Below, in pieces: positions 23,819 through 31,566 of a stretch of 48,256 nt of DNA (positions are counted from its first letter, which is position 1; each line of letters begins with the position of its first letter). The notes beneath the pieces are model-generated. The model searched no databases. It was not told the DNA's origin and worked only from the letters and a program-made list of their open reading frames with translations. Origin of the DNA: Bacillota bacterium (GTDB lineage: Bacteria > Bacillota > Clostridia > Lachnospirales > Lachnospiraceae). Position numbers and translations under genes: made by a program. The stretch is from positions 1 to 48,256 of the forward strand of contig JAEZKA010000028.1 of assembly GCA_023436225.1 (NCBI GenBank). The letters run 5' to 3'.

Positions 23819-25273
23819 ATGAGAGTAGATAAAAAACCGAAGAGAGATCACACCGTCAACAACAGATTAATTTTGAACCTGCTTCTTGGGCTGGGATTTC
23901 TATCTGCTGTTTTACTCCTAACAATGTATGTGACAGGAGCTGATAGCGATCGAAAAAACGGAAAGAAAAGCAATACATCGGAAGAGGCACAGGAAATTAC
24001 GGCGGTTGAAGCTGCCCAAAATGAGGTTCTTGGCGTGCTTACAGAGATTAGGAAAGATACGTTGGAGATAGTCCTTTATGATGTAAATAAGGAGGAAAGT
24101 GTAACCTTTACCTATAGTGGTGGTACGGATGTTACTGATAAATACGGTCAAGGGATAGCAATCAGTCAGCTTCCAATTGGTACGATGGTGGAGGTGGTGT
24201 ATCCGGAGAAGGAAACCAAGCTGTCAAAGATAAAAATATCCACGAAAGCATGGGAATATGTAGGAGTTAGTAATCTTATGATAGATCGGAGCAGTCGCGT
24301 AATGAAGATTGCTGCCAGTAAATATAAATATACGGATGATGTAATTATCTTAGACGGTTCCGATTTTATATCGGTCCGTGAGCTTGCCGAGATGGATGAA
24401 TTGACAATACGTGGATTTGATGAAACAATTTGGTCCATCACCGTAACCAGAGGGCATGGTATGGTAAAGCTGGTTGATTATGATGACTTTCTTGGTGACA
24501 ATATAACCATCGGATATGAATCGATGGAGCAGATTGTCAAGGATATGGTAATAAAGGTAAGGGAGGGTAACTTTAATCTGACCGTGGAGAATACGGGGTT
24601 CACTGCAACTAAGAATATAACCGTATTACGCAATCAAGAGACGGTGGTATCCTTAGGTGACCTTGGACCGGATGCGGCAAAGCAAGGATTGGTAACCTTT
24701 GAAATTTCACCTTTTGGAGCGGATCTATTTGTGGATGGTAAGCTTACTTCCTATGCAAATGCATTGGAGCTGACCTATGGGAAGCATGATGTTGTGGTTT
24801 CCTTGGATGGATATATGACCTACGAAGGTAAACTGGAGGTAGATAATGCAGGTACTACATTCCGCATTGGATTACCGAAGGAGAGTAGCAGCGAGGAAGT
24901 CACGGTAACGGAGACGGAGACGAAGCCCAGCGAGGCAGGAACGAATAACGGATCAGGTAATGCGGATGGAGATAATACAGATCGTAATCAGGACAATACA
25001 GGTGATAATTCTGGTGATGTACCGGATAATACCTCCAATGAGGATTACGAAGTAGATAGGGATCATAAGATCTATGTACAGAATCCCCTCGGAGCTTCTG
25101 TCTATCTGAATGGTGAGTTCCAAGGTGTCTCTCCGACAAGCTTCAATAAACTCATCGGAACGCATGTATTAACTTTTATTAAAGAAGGATATGAGACAAC
25201 GAGTTATACGGTAGAAGTTACTGATGATAATCTAGATACCTACTTCAATATGCCGGATCTGGTGAAAAAGTAA
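23819..25273 (+). CDS. Membrane-anchored PEGA-domain protein
   Basis: 484 residues. A short basic cytoplasmic N terminus, one membrane segment (about 20-41, LILNLLLGLGFLSAVLLLTMYV), then an extracytoplasmic part. Two PEGA domains are visible: VTFEISPFGADLFVDGKL...GKHDVVVSLDGYMTYEGKLEV (about 294-345) and KIYVQNPLGASVYLNGEFQG...THVLTFIKEGYETTSYTVEV (about 419-472). They are joined by an acidic Asn/Asp/Gly/Thr-rich linker (about 355-412). PEGA domains are thought to hold cell-wall or surface-layer contacts. Function is not assigned further. Confidence 0.88.
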   Translation: MRVDKKPKRDHTVNNRLILNLLLGLGFLSAVLLLTMYVTGADSDRKNGKKSNTSEEAQEITAVEAAQNEVLGVLTEIRKDTLEIVLYDVNKEESVTFTYSGGTDVTDKYGQGIAISQLPIGTMVEVVYPEKETKLSKIKISTKAWEYVGVSNLMIDRSSRVMKIAASKYKYTDDVIILDGSDFISVRELAEMDELTIRGFDETIWSITVTRGHGMVKLVDYDDFLGDNITIGYESMEQIVKDMVIKVREGNFNLTVENTGFTATKNITVLRNQETVVSLGDLGPDAAKQGLVTFEISPFGADLFVDGKLTSYANALELTYGKHDVVVSLDGYMTYEGKLEVDNAGTTFRIGLPKESSSEEVTVTETETKPSEAGTNNGSGNADGDNTDRNQDNTGDNSGDVPDNTSNEDYEVDRDHKIYVQNPLGASVYLNGEFQGVSPTSFNKLIGTHVLTFIKEGYETTSYTVEVTDDNLDTYFNMPDLVKK

Positions 25274-25431
25274 TTCGAGAAATGTTGGTTTTTCGCTGAA
25301 ACATAAATATTTAATCAAATATTGGGGACCGAAACAGAATGGTGTCAATCGATTTTTCATCCTCTCTCTTTTCAAAGTAGCTGTTGTAAGCTATAATAAA
25401 TGTAAATTTATGGAAAAGAGAGGGGATTTTT

Positions 25432-26610
25432 ATGGTCAAATTCTTATATGAGGAAAACATTATCATGTATGTGTTTGCAGGCCTGTGCGGACTGGGGTTA
25501 CTGGTTCGTTTGATTGTGAATCTGGTGTACAGACATCTGGTTAAGGAATCGGAGAATCCGGCAGAGACCAAAAATAAGTTGCTAAAACATATGAAAATGA
25601 GGTTCGAAGCATGCTACAAGGCTAAGATAGGTGTGAATAATGTGGATACTTTTGTGGATAAAAGTGTATTGAAGTATCGTTTTTGTGGAGTTTTATTGTC
25701 CACATGGGATAACTTTTGTGGACAAGTTTTGTTTTTGAATCTTCTGATAGTGCCTGTAAGTACAGTCTTTGGAGTTGCTTTTGATTGTGGACAAAAACCA
25801 ATCTTATTAACAGGAGCGGTGGGAATCTTATCAAGTGCAGTCTTAATTATTGTGGATAAAAGTATCAATCTGCCGGCGAAAAAGCGTATCCTGCGACTTA
25901 ATCTGCTTGATTATCTTGAGAATTTCTGTAAGGTAAGATTGGAACAGGAGGCCTTCCACCCTGAGTTGTACGAACAGATTCGACGTGAGTTTGAACAGGT
26001 AGCGGAGGCTAATAAGCAGGTAGGTGCTTCTAAGGATGAGATGAAAGATAGTTCGAAGGAGGAGTTAAACCGTCGAAGGGAAGCAAAGAGGCTGAAAGAA
26101 GAAGAGAAGAAGCGTGAGGCCAAACGGAGAGAAGATGAGCAACGCAAGCTGGAGGAAGCCAGAAAAGAAGAAGAAAGAAGAAGACTCGAGGAGAAAAGAC
26201 AGCTGGCGGCTAGACGCCGTGAGGAGGAGCTAAAGAAGATTGAGGAAGAGCGCCTAGCATTGGAAGCAAGACGGGAAGAGCTTAAAAAGCAGTCTCTTGA
26301 AAAGCAACAAAACAATCTGAAGAAGGCTGCGTCACAGGAGAAGGAATTGATTTTACATAGCTTGGAGGAAGAACTGAAGCCGAAACAGGCTAGAACCGAT
26401 ATGAATAAGGTGATTCAGGGTCTTGATGAAATTGCTGCAGGTAATGAAAAGGCGCAGCAGGAAAAGGCAAAGCTTTTAAAGGAAGAACAGAATGCCGCTA
26501 GTCAGGAAACAATAAAAAATGTGAAGCCTCATGGAAAAACTCGTGGAAATTCAGTCACTGTTCAAGAGGACAAGCTGATTGAAGATGTATTAAAGGAATT
26601 CTTCGCATAA
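25432..26610 (+). CDS. Membrane protein with long charged coiled coil, unknown function
   Basis: 392 residues. Hydrophobic segments at about 10-33, 96-118 and 122-141; from about 195 to 345 an almost uninterrupted Lys/Glu/Arg coiled coil (EAKRLKEEEKKREAKRREDE); a short C-terminal helix EDKLIEDVLKEFFA. No enzymatic motif. It may be a membrane-tethered scaffold. TATAAT at 25392-25397 with TTTTCA 17 bases upstream is the likely promoter, and AGAGAGGGGA precedes ATG 25432. The stretch 25632-25859, which codes for the loop and the second and third membrane segments, is studded with DnaA-box-like 9-mers, described separately. Confidence 0.85.
   Translation: MVKFLYEENIIMYVFAGLCGLGLLVRLIVNLVYRHLVKESENPAETKNKLLKHMKMRFEACYKAKIGVNNVDTFVDKSVLKYRFCGVLLSTWDNFCGQVLFLNLLIVPVSTVFGVAFDCGQKPILLTGAVGILSSAVLIIVDKSINLPAKKRILRLNLLDYLENFCKVRLEQEAFHPELYEQIRREFEQVAEANKQVGASKDEMKDSSKEELNRRREAKRLKEEEKKREAKRREDEQRKLEEARKEEERRRLEEKRQLAARRREEELKKIEEERLALEARREELKKQSLEKQQNNLKKAASQEKELILHSLEEELKPKQARTDMNKVIQGLDEIAAGNEKAQQEKAKLLKEEQNAASQETIKNVKPHGKTRGNSVTVQEDKLIEDVLKEFFA
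25632..25859. promoter_or_regulatory. Cluster of DnaA-box-like 9-mers inside a coding region
   Basis: Compared with the DnaA box TTATCCACA (reverse complement TGTGGATAA): exact copies at 25653-25661 and 25851-25859; one-mismatch copies TGTGAATAA 25632-25640, TGTGGATAC 25641-25649, TTGTCCACA 25696-25704 (opposite orientation), TGTGGACAA 25717-25725 and 25786-25794. They occur in two codon frames (GTG-GAT-AAA and TGT-GGA-CAA), which is not what a repeated peptide alone would give. DnaA-box clusters away from oriC act in DnaA titration or regulation in other bacteria; that role here is inference. Confidence 0.5.
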
Positions 26611-26689
26611 TTAATTCAGTATAAAACAATTGAATAATAAGGTTGACTTTGTTAGAATATAATAAAAAAGTGAAAGGAAGGTTTCTAAT

Positions 26690-28039
26690 ATGTCAAACAA
26701 AGTTACCTTTGATTTTTCGGCGGCAAAGAATTTTGTCGCAGATTCTGAGATAGACATGATAAAGAGTGCTACAGTTGCTGCAAAGGATCAATTAATTAAT
26801 AAGACCGGCGCAGGCAATGATTTTTTGGGTTGGATCGATCTCCCTGTGGATTATGACAAGGAAGAATTTGCACGTATTCAGAAGGCAGCTGCTAAAATAC
26901 AGAGTGATTCGGAGGTTCTTCTGGTGATCGGTATCGGTGGCTCCTACCTTGGTGCAAGGGCTGCAATTGAATTCTTGAGACACAGCTTTTATAATTCGGT
27001 ATCCAAGGAGATTAGAAAGACTCCTGAGATTTATTTCTGTGGTAATAACATCAGTAGTAATTATATGAATCACTTGATCGATGTCATTGGTGACAGAGAT
27101 TTCTCCATTAATATTATCAGTAAATCCGGTACTACAACCGAACCGGCCATCGCTTTCCGCGTATTTAAAAAGCTTTTGAATGAAAGATATGGAAGAAAGG
27201 AAGCCGCTAATAGAATTTACGCAACCACTGACAAGGCTAGAGGTGCATTAAAGAACCTTGCTACAGGTGAGGGCTATGAGAGCTTTGTTGTTCCGGATGA
27301 TGTGGGAGGACGTTATTCCGTCCTTACAGCGGTTGGTTTGCTTCCAATCGCAGTAAGCGGTGCAGATATCACAAAGCTTATGGAGGGTGCTGCAAGCATG
27401 AGAAATTATTGCTTGAATCAACCTTTTGAGCAAAATGATGCTCTAAAATATGCAGCTGTTCGTAACGTATTGCTTAGAAAGGGCAAGAGTATTGAAATTC
27501 TTGTGAATTATGAGCCTTCTCTTCATTTTGTATCGGAATGGTGGAAGCAGCTTTACGGAGAGAGCGAGGGCAAGGACCAAAAGGGTATCTATCCTGCCTC
27601 GGTTGACTTTACTACGGACTTACATTCCATGGGTCAGTTTATTCAGGACGGACAGAGAACTCTCTTTGAGACAGTAATCAATGTAGAGAAATCAACGACA
27701 GAGATTATCTTAGAGGAAGAGGAAGTAGATCTGGACGGTCTAAATTATCTTGCTGGTAAGAGCGTTGACTTCGTAAATAAAAGTGCTATGAAGGGAACCC
27801 TTCTTGCTCATACCGATGGCAATGTTCCGAATTTAAGTGTAACCATGCCGGAACAAAACGAGTTCTATCTGGGCGAACTATTCTATTTCTTCGAGTTTGC
27901 CTGCGGTGTCAGCGGATATCTTCTTGGAGTGAATCCCTTTGATCAACCGGGGGTTGAAAGCTATAAGAAAAACATGTTTGCGCTTTTAGGAAAACCGGGA
28001 TATGAGGCGCAGAGAGAAGAGCTGTTAAAGAGATTATAA
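26690..28039 (+). CDS. pgi: Glucose-6-phosphate isomerase
   Basis: Interconverts glucose-6-phosphate and fructose-6-phosphate in glycolysis and gluconeogenesis, in the cytoplasm. 449 residues, the length of the short Firmicute form. SIS-domain motifs are visible: LVIGIGGSYLGARAAIEFL, IISKSGTTTEPAIAFRVFK, VPDDVGGRYSVLTAVGLLPIAVSG, HSMGQFIQDGQRTLFETV, and GVNPFDQPGVESYKKNMFALLG with the late catalytic lysine region. AAAGGAAGG precedes ATG 26690. TATAAT stands at 26658-26663, but no -35 with proper spacing was found; the TTGACT at 26643 is too close. Confidence 0.97.
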   Translation: MSNKVTFDFSAAKNFVADSEIDMIKSATVAAKDQLINKTGAGNDFLGWIDLPVDYDKEEFARIQKAAAKIQSDSEVLLVIGIGGSYLGARAAIEFLRHSFYNSVSKEIRKTPEIYFCGNNISSNYMNHLIDVIGDRDFSINIISKSGTTTEPAIAFRVFKKLLNERYGRKEAANRIYATTDKARGALKNLATGEGYESFVVPDDVGGRYSVLTAVGLLPIAVSGADITKLMEGAASMRNYCLNQPFEQNDALKYAAVRNVLLRKGKSIEILVNYEPSLHFVSEWWKQLYGESEGKDQKGIYPASVDFTTDLHSMGQFIQDGQRTLFETVINVEKSTTEIILEEEEVDLDGLNYLAGKSVDFVNKSAMKGTLLAHTDGNVPNLSVTMPEQNEFYLGELFYFFEFACGVSGYLLGVNPFDQPGVESYKKNMFALLGKPGYEAQREELLKRL

Positions 28040-28060
28040 TAAGTAATGAATATAAGTGGG

Positions 28061-28118
28061 AAGGAAGGGACTCTCATAGGGTAATTGATCATTCATTATG
28101 CTAAGGTCCTTTCTTTCT
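28061..28118 (+). terminator. Candidate terminator after pgi
   Basis: GAAGGGAC (28064-28071) pairs with GTCCTTTC (28106-28113) with one wobble; outer bases AAG extend against CTTT. An inner TAAT/ATTA stem can form. The end is T-rich (TTTCTTTCT). Confidence 0.5.
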
Positions 28119-28377
28119 ATGTAAGGGACAGGGTGTTTCTTTATTTACCAATTTGGTAACATAAAGATGATAGGAGAGTATAATATATTAATAATATAAT
28201 TTTACAACTAACCTGCATGCTACAATGCACCTAGAAGAAATCCATGGAAGTAATTACGGGATCGGGTACATATCTTTGAGAATTCGCAACCGAATCCCAT
28301 TTACCTCACAAAGAGTGTGAAATATTACTGTCCTGTTAACTTACTTGTATATTCGGTTGCTTAACATAGATATGACA
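28119..28377. other. Gene-free region with inverted repeats
   Basis: Holds TTACCAATTTGGTAA (28145-28159, a perfect inverted repeat), TATAAT at 28179-28184, and GCAACCGAAT (28286-28295) with its exact complement ATTCGGTTGC (28351-28360) enclosing TCACA-AAGAG-TGTGA (28307-28321). No open frame of note. An unrecognised small RNA is possible. Confidence 0.4.
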
Positions 28378-28425
28378 AAGGCTGTTGATAGTAATCCTTT
28401 TCAGAGGGAGGCTATCAACAGCCTT
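28378..28425 (-). terminator. 14-bp hairpin after the hemolysin-III family gene
   Basis: AAGGCTGTTGATAG (28378-28391) and CTATCAACAGCCTT (28412-28425) are exact complements with a 20-nt loop. It lies 32 bases past the minus-strand stop codon; on that strand only TTTG follows, so termination strength is uncertain. Confidence 0.6.
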
Positions 28426-28456
28426 ATTCGTAGTACTGCTATAGAACAAGAACAGC

Positions 28457-29125
28457 TTAGGGCATCACTGCGATATAATTATACATGAGGATAAAATGGC
28501 AGAAGCTTCCACCCATTACGAAGAGGTGGAAAATCTCATGAGAGCCGAAATATTTATGCCGGTTATTAAAAATGGGCAGCTTTAAGGCATAAATTATTCC
28601 GCCGATGGTGTATATGATACCACCTGCCAACAGCCATTGGAAGGCAGCCGTAGGTAAGGAATTAATAATCTGAGTAAAGGCAAGGACACAGGTCCAGCCC
28701 ATGGCTATATACACAACAGAAGAAAACCATTTGGGACAATGAACCCAGAAGCCAGTGACGATTATTCCAAGGATAGCTAAACTCCAGATTAAAGCCAACA
28801 TAGTTAAGCCGGTGCGTCCACCAAGAGCTATCATACAGATAGGGGTATAGGTTCCGGCGATTAGAACATAGATCGCCATATGATCGAATTTCTTCAACCT
28901 CTCATGCACCTTGATGGACTGTCCGAAGGTATGATATACTGTGCTCGCGACATATAGTAAAATCATGCTGAGTATAAATACGCCAAGGGATATAAGGTGG
29001 ATTTTGTTGGGGTGGTGTGCCGCTTTGATAAGCAGTGGTGTTGCAGCAAATACGGCCATTCCTGTTCCGATCAGATGGGTAATAGCACTTCCGGGATCCT
29101 TTGCTTTCACTATCTTAACTGACAT
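28457..29125 (-). CDS. Hemolysin-III/PAQR-family membrane protein
   Basis: 222 residues with seven predicted membrane helices. The family pattern is clear: SAITHLIGTGMAVFAATPLLI, VASTVYHTFG, KKFDHMAIYVLIAGTYTPICM, WSLAILGIIVTGFW and FGSHEIFHLFVMGGSFCHFI, holding the conserved histidines that bind zinc in PAQR relatives. Start at 29125 (MSVKIVKAKDPG) with AAAGGAG nine bases upstream; an in-frame ATG at 29173 lacks a site. Relatives are tied to membrane-fluidity homeostasis; true hemolysis is doubtful. Confidence 0.92.
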   Translation of the reverse strand: MSVKIVKAKDPGSAITHLIGTGMAVFAATPLLIKAAHHPNKIHLISLGVFILSMILLYVASTVYHTFGQSIKVHERLKKFDHMAIYVLIAGTYTPICMIALGGRTGLTMLALIWSLAILGIIVTGFWVHCPKWFSSVVYIAMGWTCVLAFTQIINSLPTAAFQWLLAGGIIYTIGGIIYALKLPIFNNRHKYFGSHEIFHLFVMGGSFCHFILMYNYIAVMP

Positions 29126-29214
29126 AAAATCAACTCCTTTAAAATAATGTTGTGTGATAAGTAGTATTGCCATTTTTGATGAAAATTATATCACGTGGAT
29201 TTGGTGCCACATGA

Positions 29215-29255
29215 TGTAGTAATTTATACTACGTAATATGTATTTACATACTACA
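29215..29255. promoter_or_regulatory. Nested palindromes, candidate operator between divergent genes
   Basis: GTAGTAATTTATACTAC (29216-29232) is a perfect inverted repeat, and TGTAGTA (29215-29221) is repeated inverted as TACTACA (29249-29255). GTAGTA recurs at 29161. Placed between the hemolysin-III gene and DUF951; TATACT at 29313-29318 may be the -10 of the rightward promoter. The regulator is unknown. Confidence 0.35.
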
Positions 29256-29401
29256 ACACATCGTTATAAAATGCAAGATAAAATTTTATTTTTCATAATT
29301 AGTAGAATATGTTATACTATATTGGATACAAGTTACTATCTTAGTGCGATTATCATAAGTGATTGTATGCGAAGTCAATGACAGAAAGGTAAGAATGCAT
29401 T

Positions 29402-29584
29402 ATGGATTTGAATATTGGCGAAATCGTAAAATTAAAAAAACAGCATCCTTGTGGAAGCTTCGAATGGGAGATACTGCGCGTCGGTATGGATTTTCGTCTC
29501 AAATGCCTGGGCTGTGGGCATCAGGTCATGCTTCCGAGAAAACAAGTAGAAAAAAATATTAAGCAGGTAAGAAAACCTTTATAA
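29402..29584 (+). CDS. DUF951 family small protein
   Basis: 60 residues: MDLNIGEIVKLKKQHPCGSFEWEILRVGMDFRLKCLGCGHQVMLPRKQVEK. The KxxHPCGS...W.xxRxGxDxRxKCxGCGxxxMxPR pattern is the DUF951 signature, with three cysteines that may bind metal. Usually found near ribosome- or DNA-related genes in Firmicutes; function unknown. A frame-shifted 67-codon frame starting at 29359 is a shadow. It is followed 17 bases later by the HAD gene, probably cotranscribed. Confidence 0.9.
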   Translation: MDLNIGEIVKLKKQHPCGSFEWEILRVGMDFRLKCLGCGHQVMLPRKQVEKNIKQVRKPL

Positions 29585-29601
29585 TTATGCGGAGGAAATA
29601 G

Positions 29602-30240
29602 ATGCAATATATATTATTTGATCTGGATGGAACATTAACGAATCCTGTGATTGGTATTACAAAATCAATTCAATATGCTCTAAGTACTAAGGGAATTCAA
29701 ACGGATCGAAATAGCCTGACCAAGTATATCGGTCCTCCTCTTAGAAATACCTTCATGGAATTTGATTATAATGAAGAAGAAGCAGAAGAGCTGGTTGCTA
29801 AGTATCGTGAATATTACCAGGTGACCGGTATATATGAGAATGAAGTATACGATGGGATTGAGGAGTTGCTTCATAGGTTGAAGGAAGATGGAAAGAAGCT
29901 TTACACCGCAACCTCCAAGCCGGAGTATTTTGCCAAAATAATTCTGGAGCATTTTCATCTGGCTCATTACTTTGAGGATATCTGCGGTGCGACGATGGAC
30001 AACAGTCGTGGGACGAAAGAAGAGGTAATCCGATATGTGCTTGAGAAGAGCAATATAATTGACCTAGATGAAGTTGTCATGATAGGTGACAGAGAGCATG
30101 ATGTGGAAGGGGCGAAGAAAGTAGGAGTCGCTTCCATCGGAGTATTATTTGGCTATGGCAGTCGGAACGAATTCATCGAAGCTGGGGCAGATTACCTAGC
30201 GGCAACAGTGGACGAAATATATGATATATTAAAAGCGTAG
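29602..30240 (+). CDS. HAD-superfamily phosphatase (Gph/PpaX-like)
   Basis: 212 residues with HAD motif I FDLDGTLT (nucleophile Asp7, acid/base Asp9), motif II TATSKP, Lys in ENSRGTKEEVI region and motif IV MIGDREHDVEGAKKVG. The helical cap fits the phosphoglycolate/pyrophosphatase class. GGAGGAAATAG precedes ATG 29602. The stop codon TAG (30238-30240) falls in GCGTAGTGAG, the opening of a repeat unit, so the repeat supplies the stop. Substrate unproven. Confidence 0.93.
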   Translation: MQYILFDLDGTLTNPVIGITKSIQYALSTKGIQTDRNSLTKYIGPPLRNTFMEFDYNEEEAEELVAKYREYYQVTGIYENEVYDGIEELLHRLKEDGKKLYTATSKPEYFAKIILEHFHLAHYFEDICGATMDNSRGTKEEVIRYVLEKSNIIDLDEVVMIGDREHDVEGAKKVGVASIGVLFGYGSRNEFIEAGADYLAATVDEIYDILKA

Positions 30241-30444
30241 TGAGTATAATGCGAGACAGGCACTCGCATAGCGAGCTTGCTTGTACAGATGCGATCGGAG
30301 CTGAAGATCATGAACAAGCTTTATGTTCATGATATAGTAAGTAGTGAGCATAATGCGAGAAAGGCACTCGCATAGCAAGCATGCTTGTACAGATACGATC
30401 GGAGCTGGAGATCATGAACAAGCTTTATGTTCATGATATAGTTT
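30237..30444 (+). repeat. Tandem pair of 104-nt palindromic repeat units
   Basis: Unit 1 is 30237-30340 and unit 2 is 30341-30444, nearly identical. Each runs GTAGTGAG.ATAATGCGAG, hairpin ATGCGAG/CTCGCAT, then GCTTGTACAGATRCGATCGGAGCTG and a perfect hairpin ATCATGAACA...TGTTCATGAT (30307-30333 in unit 1). The same modules occur at 8.9, 38.3 and 45.1-45.2 kb. Confidence 0.9.
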
Positions 30445-30523
30445 GTAAACATAGAATAGAAGGAAGCGTACAAAGATAAGAGGTATTTCTATGCGGTTGT
30501 AAATAGAAAGGAACGAAAGAAAT

Positions 30524-31285
30524 ATGAAACTAATATCCTGGAATGTAAATGGATTACGTGCTTGCTTAGGCAAGGGTTTTGAAGAGTTTTTTAAGAATGA
30601 GGAGGCGGATGTGTTCTGTCTTCAGGAGACAAAGCTTCAGCCGGAACAGGTTGAGATTGCTTTTGAAGGGTATCATCAGTACTTTAATTCTGCAATTAAG
30701 AAGGGATATTCTGGAACAGCAGTATTCACAAAGCAAGAGCCGCTCAGTGTATCCTTTGATATTGGAATTGAAAAGCATGATATGGAGGGGAGAGTCATCA
30801 CCCTAGAGTATGAGAACTTCTATCTGGTGACGGTATATACACCGAATTCTAAGAAGGAGCTAGCAAGACTCGATTACCGTATGGAATGGGAAGAGGACTT
30901 TCGTGCTTACTTGCTTGATTTGGATCAAAAGAAACCTGTTATTGTATGCGGCGATTTGAATGTAGCTCATAAGGAAATTGATATTAAGAATCCGAAATCA
31001 AATACGAGGAGTGCTGGCTTTACAATGGAAGAAAGGGATAAGATGACCAAGCTTTTGGAGCACGGTTTTGTAGATACCTTCCGATATAAATATCCGGAGG
31101 CAAGGGACGTGTACACCTGGTGGTCATATATGTTCCATGCCAGAGAGAAGAATGTAGGATGGCGAATTGATTACTTCCTGACCTCTGACCGTGTGAAAGA
31201 ACAGATTGTTGATAGTCTTGTTTATATGGATATTCTGGGAAGTGACCACTGTCCGGTAGGGTTGATTATTGACGGTTTGCAATAG
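30524..31285 (+). CDS. xth: Exodeoxyribonuclease III / AP endonuclease
   Basis: Cuts DNA at abasic sites and degrades 3' ends in base-excision repair. 253 residues of the EEP fold: MKLISWNVNGLRACL, the metal-binding Glu35 in CLQETKLQ, YTPNSKKELARLDYR, CGDLNVAHKEIDI (Asp/Asn of the active site), WWSYMFHAREKNVGWRIDYFL and the closing GSDHCPVGL histidine motif. AAAGGAACGAAAG precedes ATG 30524. The transcript follows the tandem repeat pair. Confidence 0.96.
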   Translation: MKLISWNVNGLRACLGKGFEEFFKNEEADVFCLQETKLQPEQVEIAFEGYHQYFNSAIKKGYSGTAVFTKQEPLSVSFDIGIEKHDMEGRVITLEYENFYLVTVYTPNSKKELARLDYRMEWEEDFRAYLLDLDQKKPVIVCGDLNVAHKEIDIKNPKSNTRSAGFTMEERDKMTKLLEHGFVDTFRYKYPEARDVYTWWSYMFHAREKNVGWRIDYFLTSDRVKEQIVDSLVYMDILGSDHCPVGLIIDGLQ

Positions 31286-31293
31286 GTGATTTC

Positions 31294-31515
31294 ATGAAAC
31301 CGTTGAAAATCAAAGTGAAGGGCCGGAGAGTTCACTGATGCAGGTATATTTGGAGCCTTGAGGTAAGGAAGAGATATTATTAGAGAAATTCAACTTAATG
31401 AGGTGGAACCGGGGGATAATATTTTATATACTTCCCCGAATAAATTAGGCGGGTGTGATGGGGAACCCTGCCGAGCTGTTTTGCTTGAATTTGATATTCC
31501 TACTTGTTTTGTTAA
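31294..31515 (+). pseudogene. Possible decayed small gene
   Basis: A short frame from ATG 31294 (MKPLKIKVKGRRVH) stops at 31336. In another frame, after a TAA at 31364, comes an open stretch that reads like protein (RDIIREIQLNEVEPGDNILY, then TSPNKLGGCDGEPCRAVLLE) and ends at 31513-31515. It has no start codon. Together they could be a 70-80-codon gene broken by a frameshift and a stop; chance openness is not ruled out. No family recognised. Confidence 0.25.
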
Positions 31516-31566
31516 ATTTATATAACATATTGAGAAGGTACTAATGAAAGCGGAGGGTGAGGATTA

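Noticed and set aside
25911..26315. 134-codon minus-strand frame, serine-rich
   Set aside because: It is the antisense of the Lys/Glu/Arg coiled coil; AAG/GAG-rich sequence leaves the opposite frame open by composition.
26643..26663. TTGACT plus TATAAT before pgi as a promoter
   Set aside because: The spacer would be nine bases, far too short; the TATAAT may still be a -10 with another -35.
30237..30444. CRISPR array
   Set aside because: Only two long tandem units of hairpin type without unique spacers, and no cas genes.
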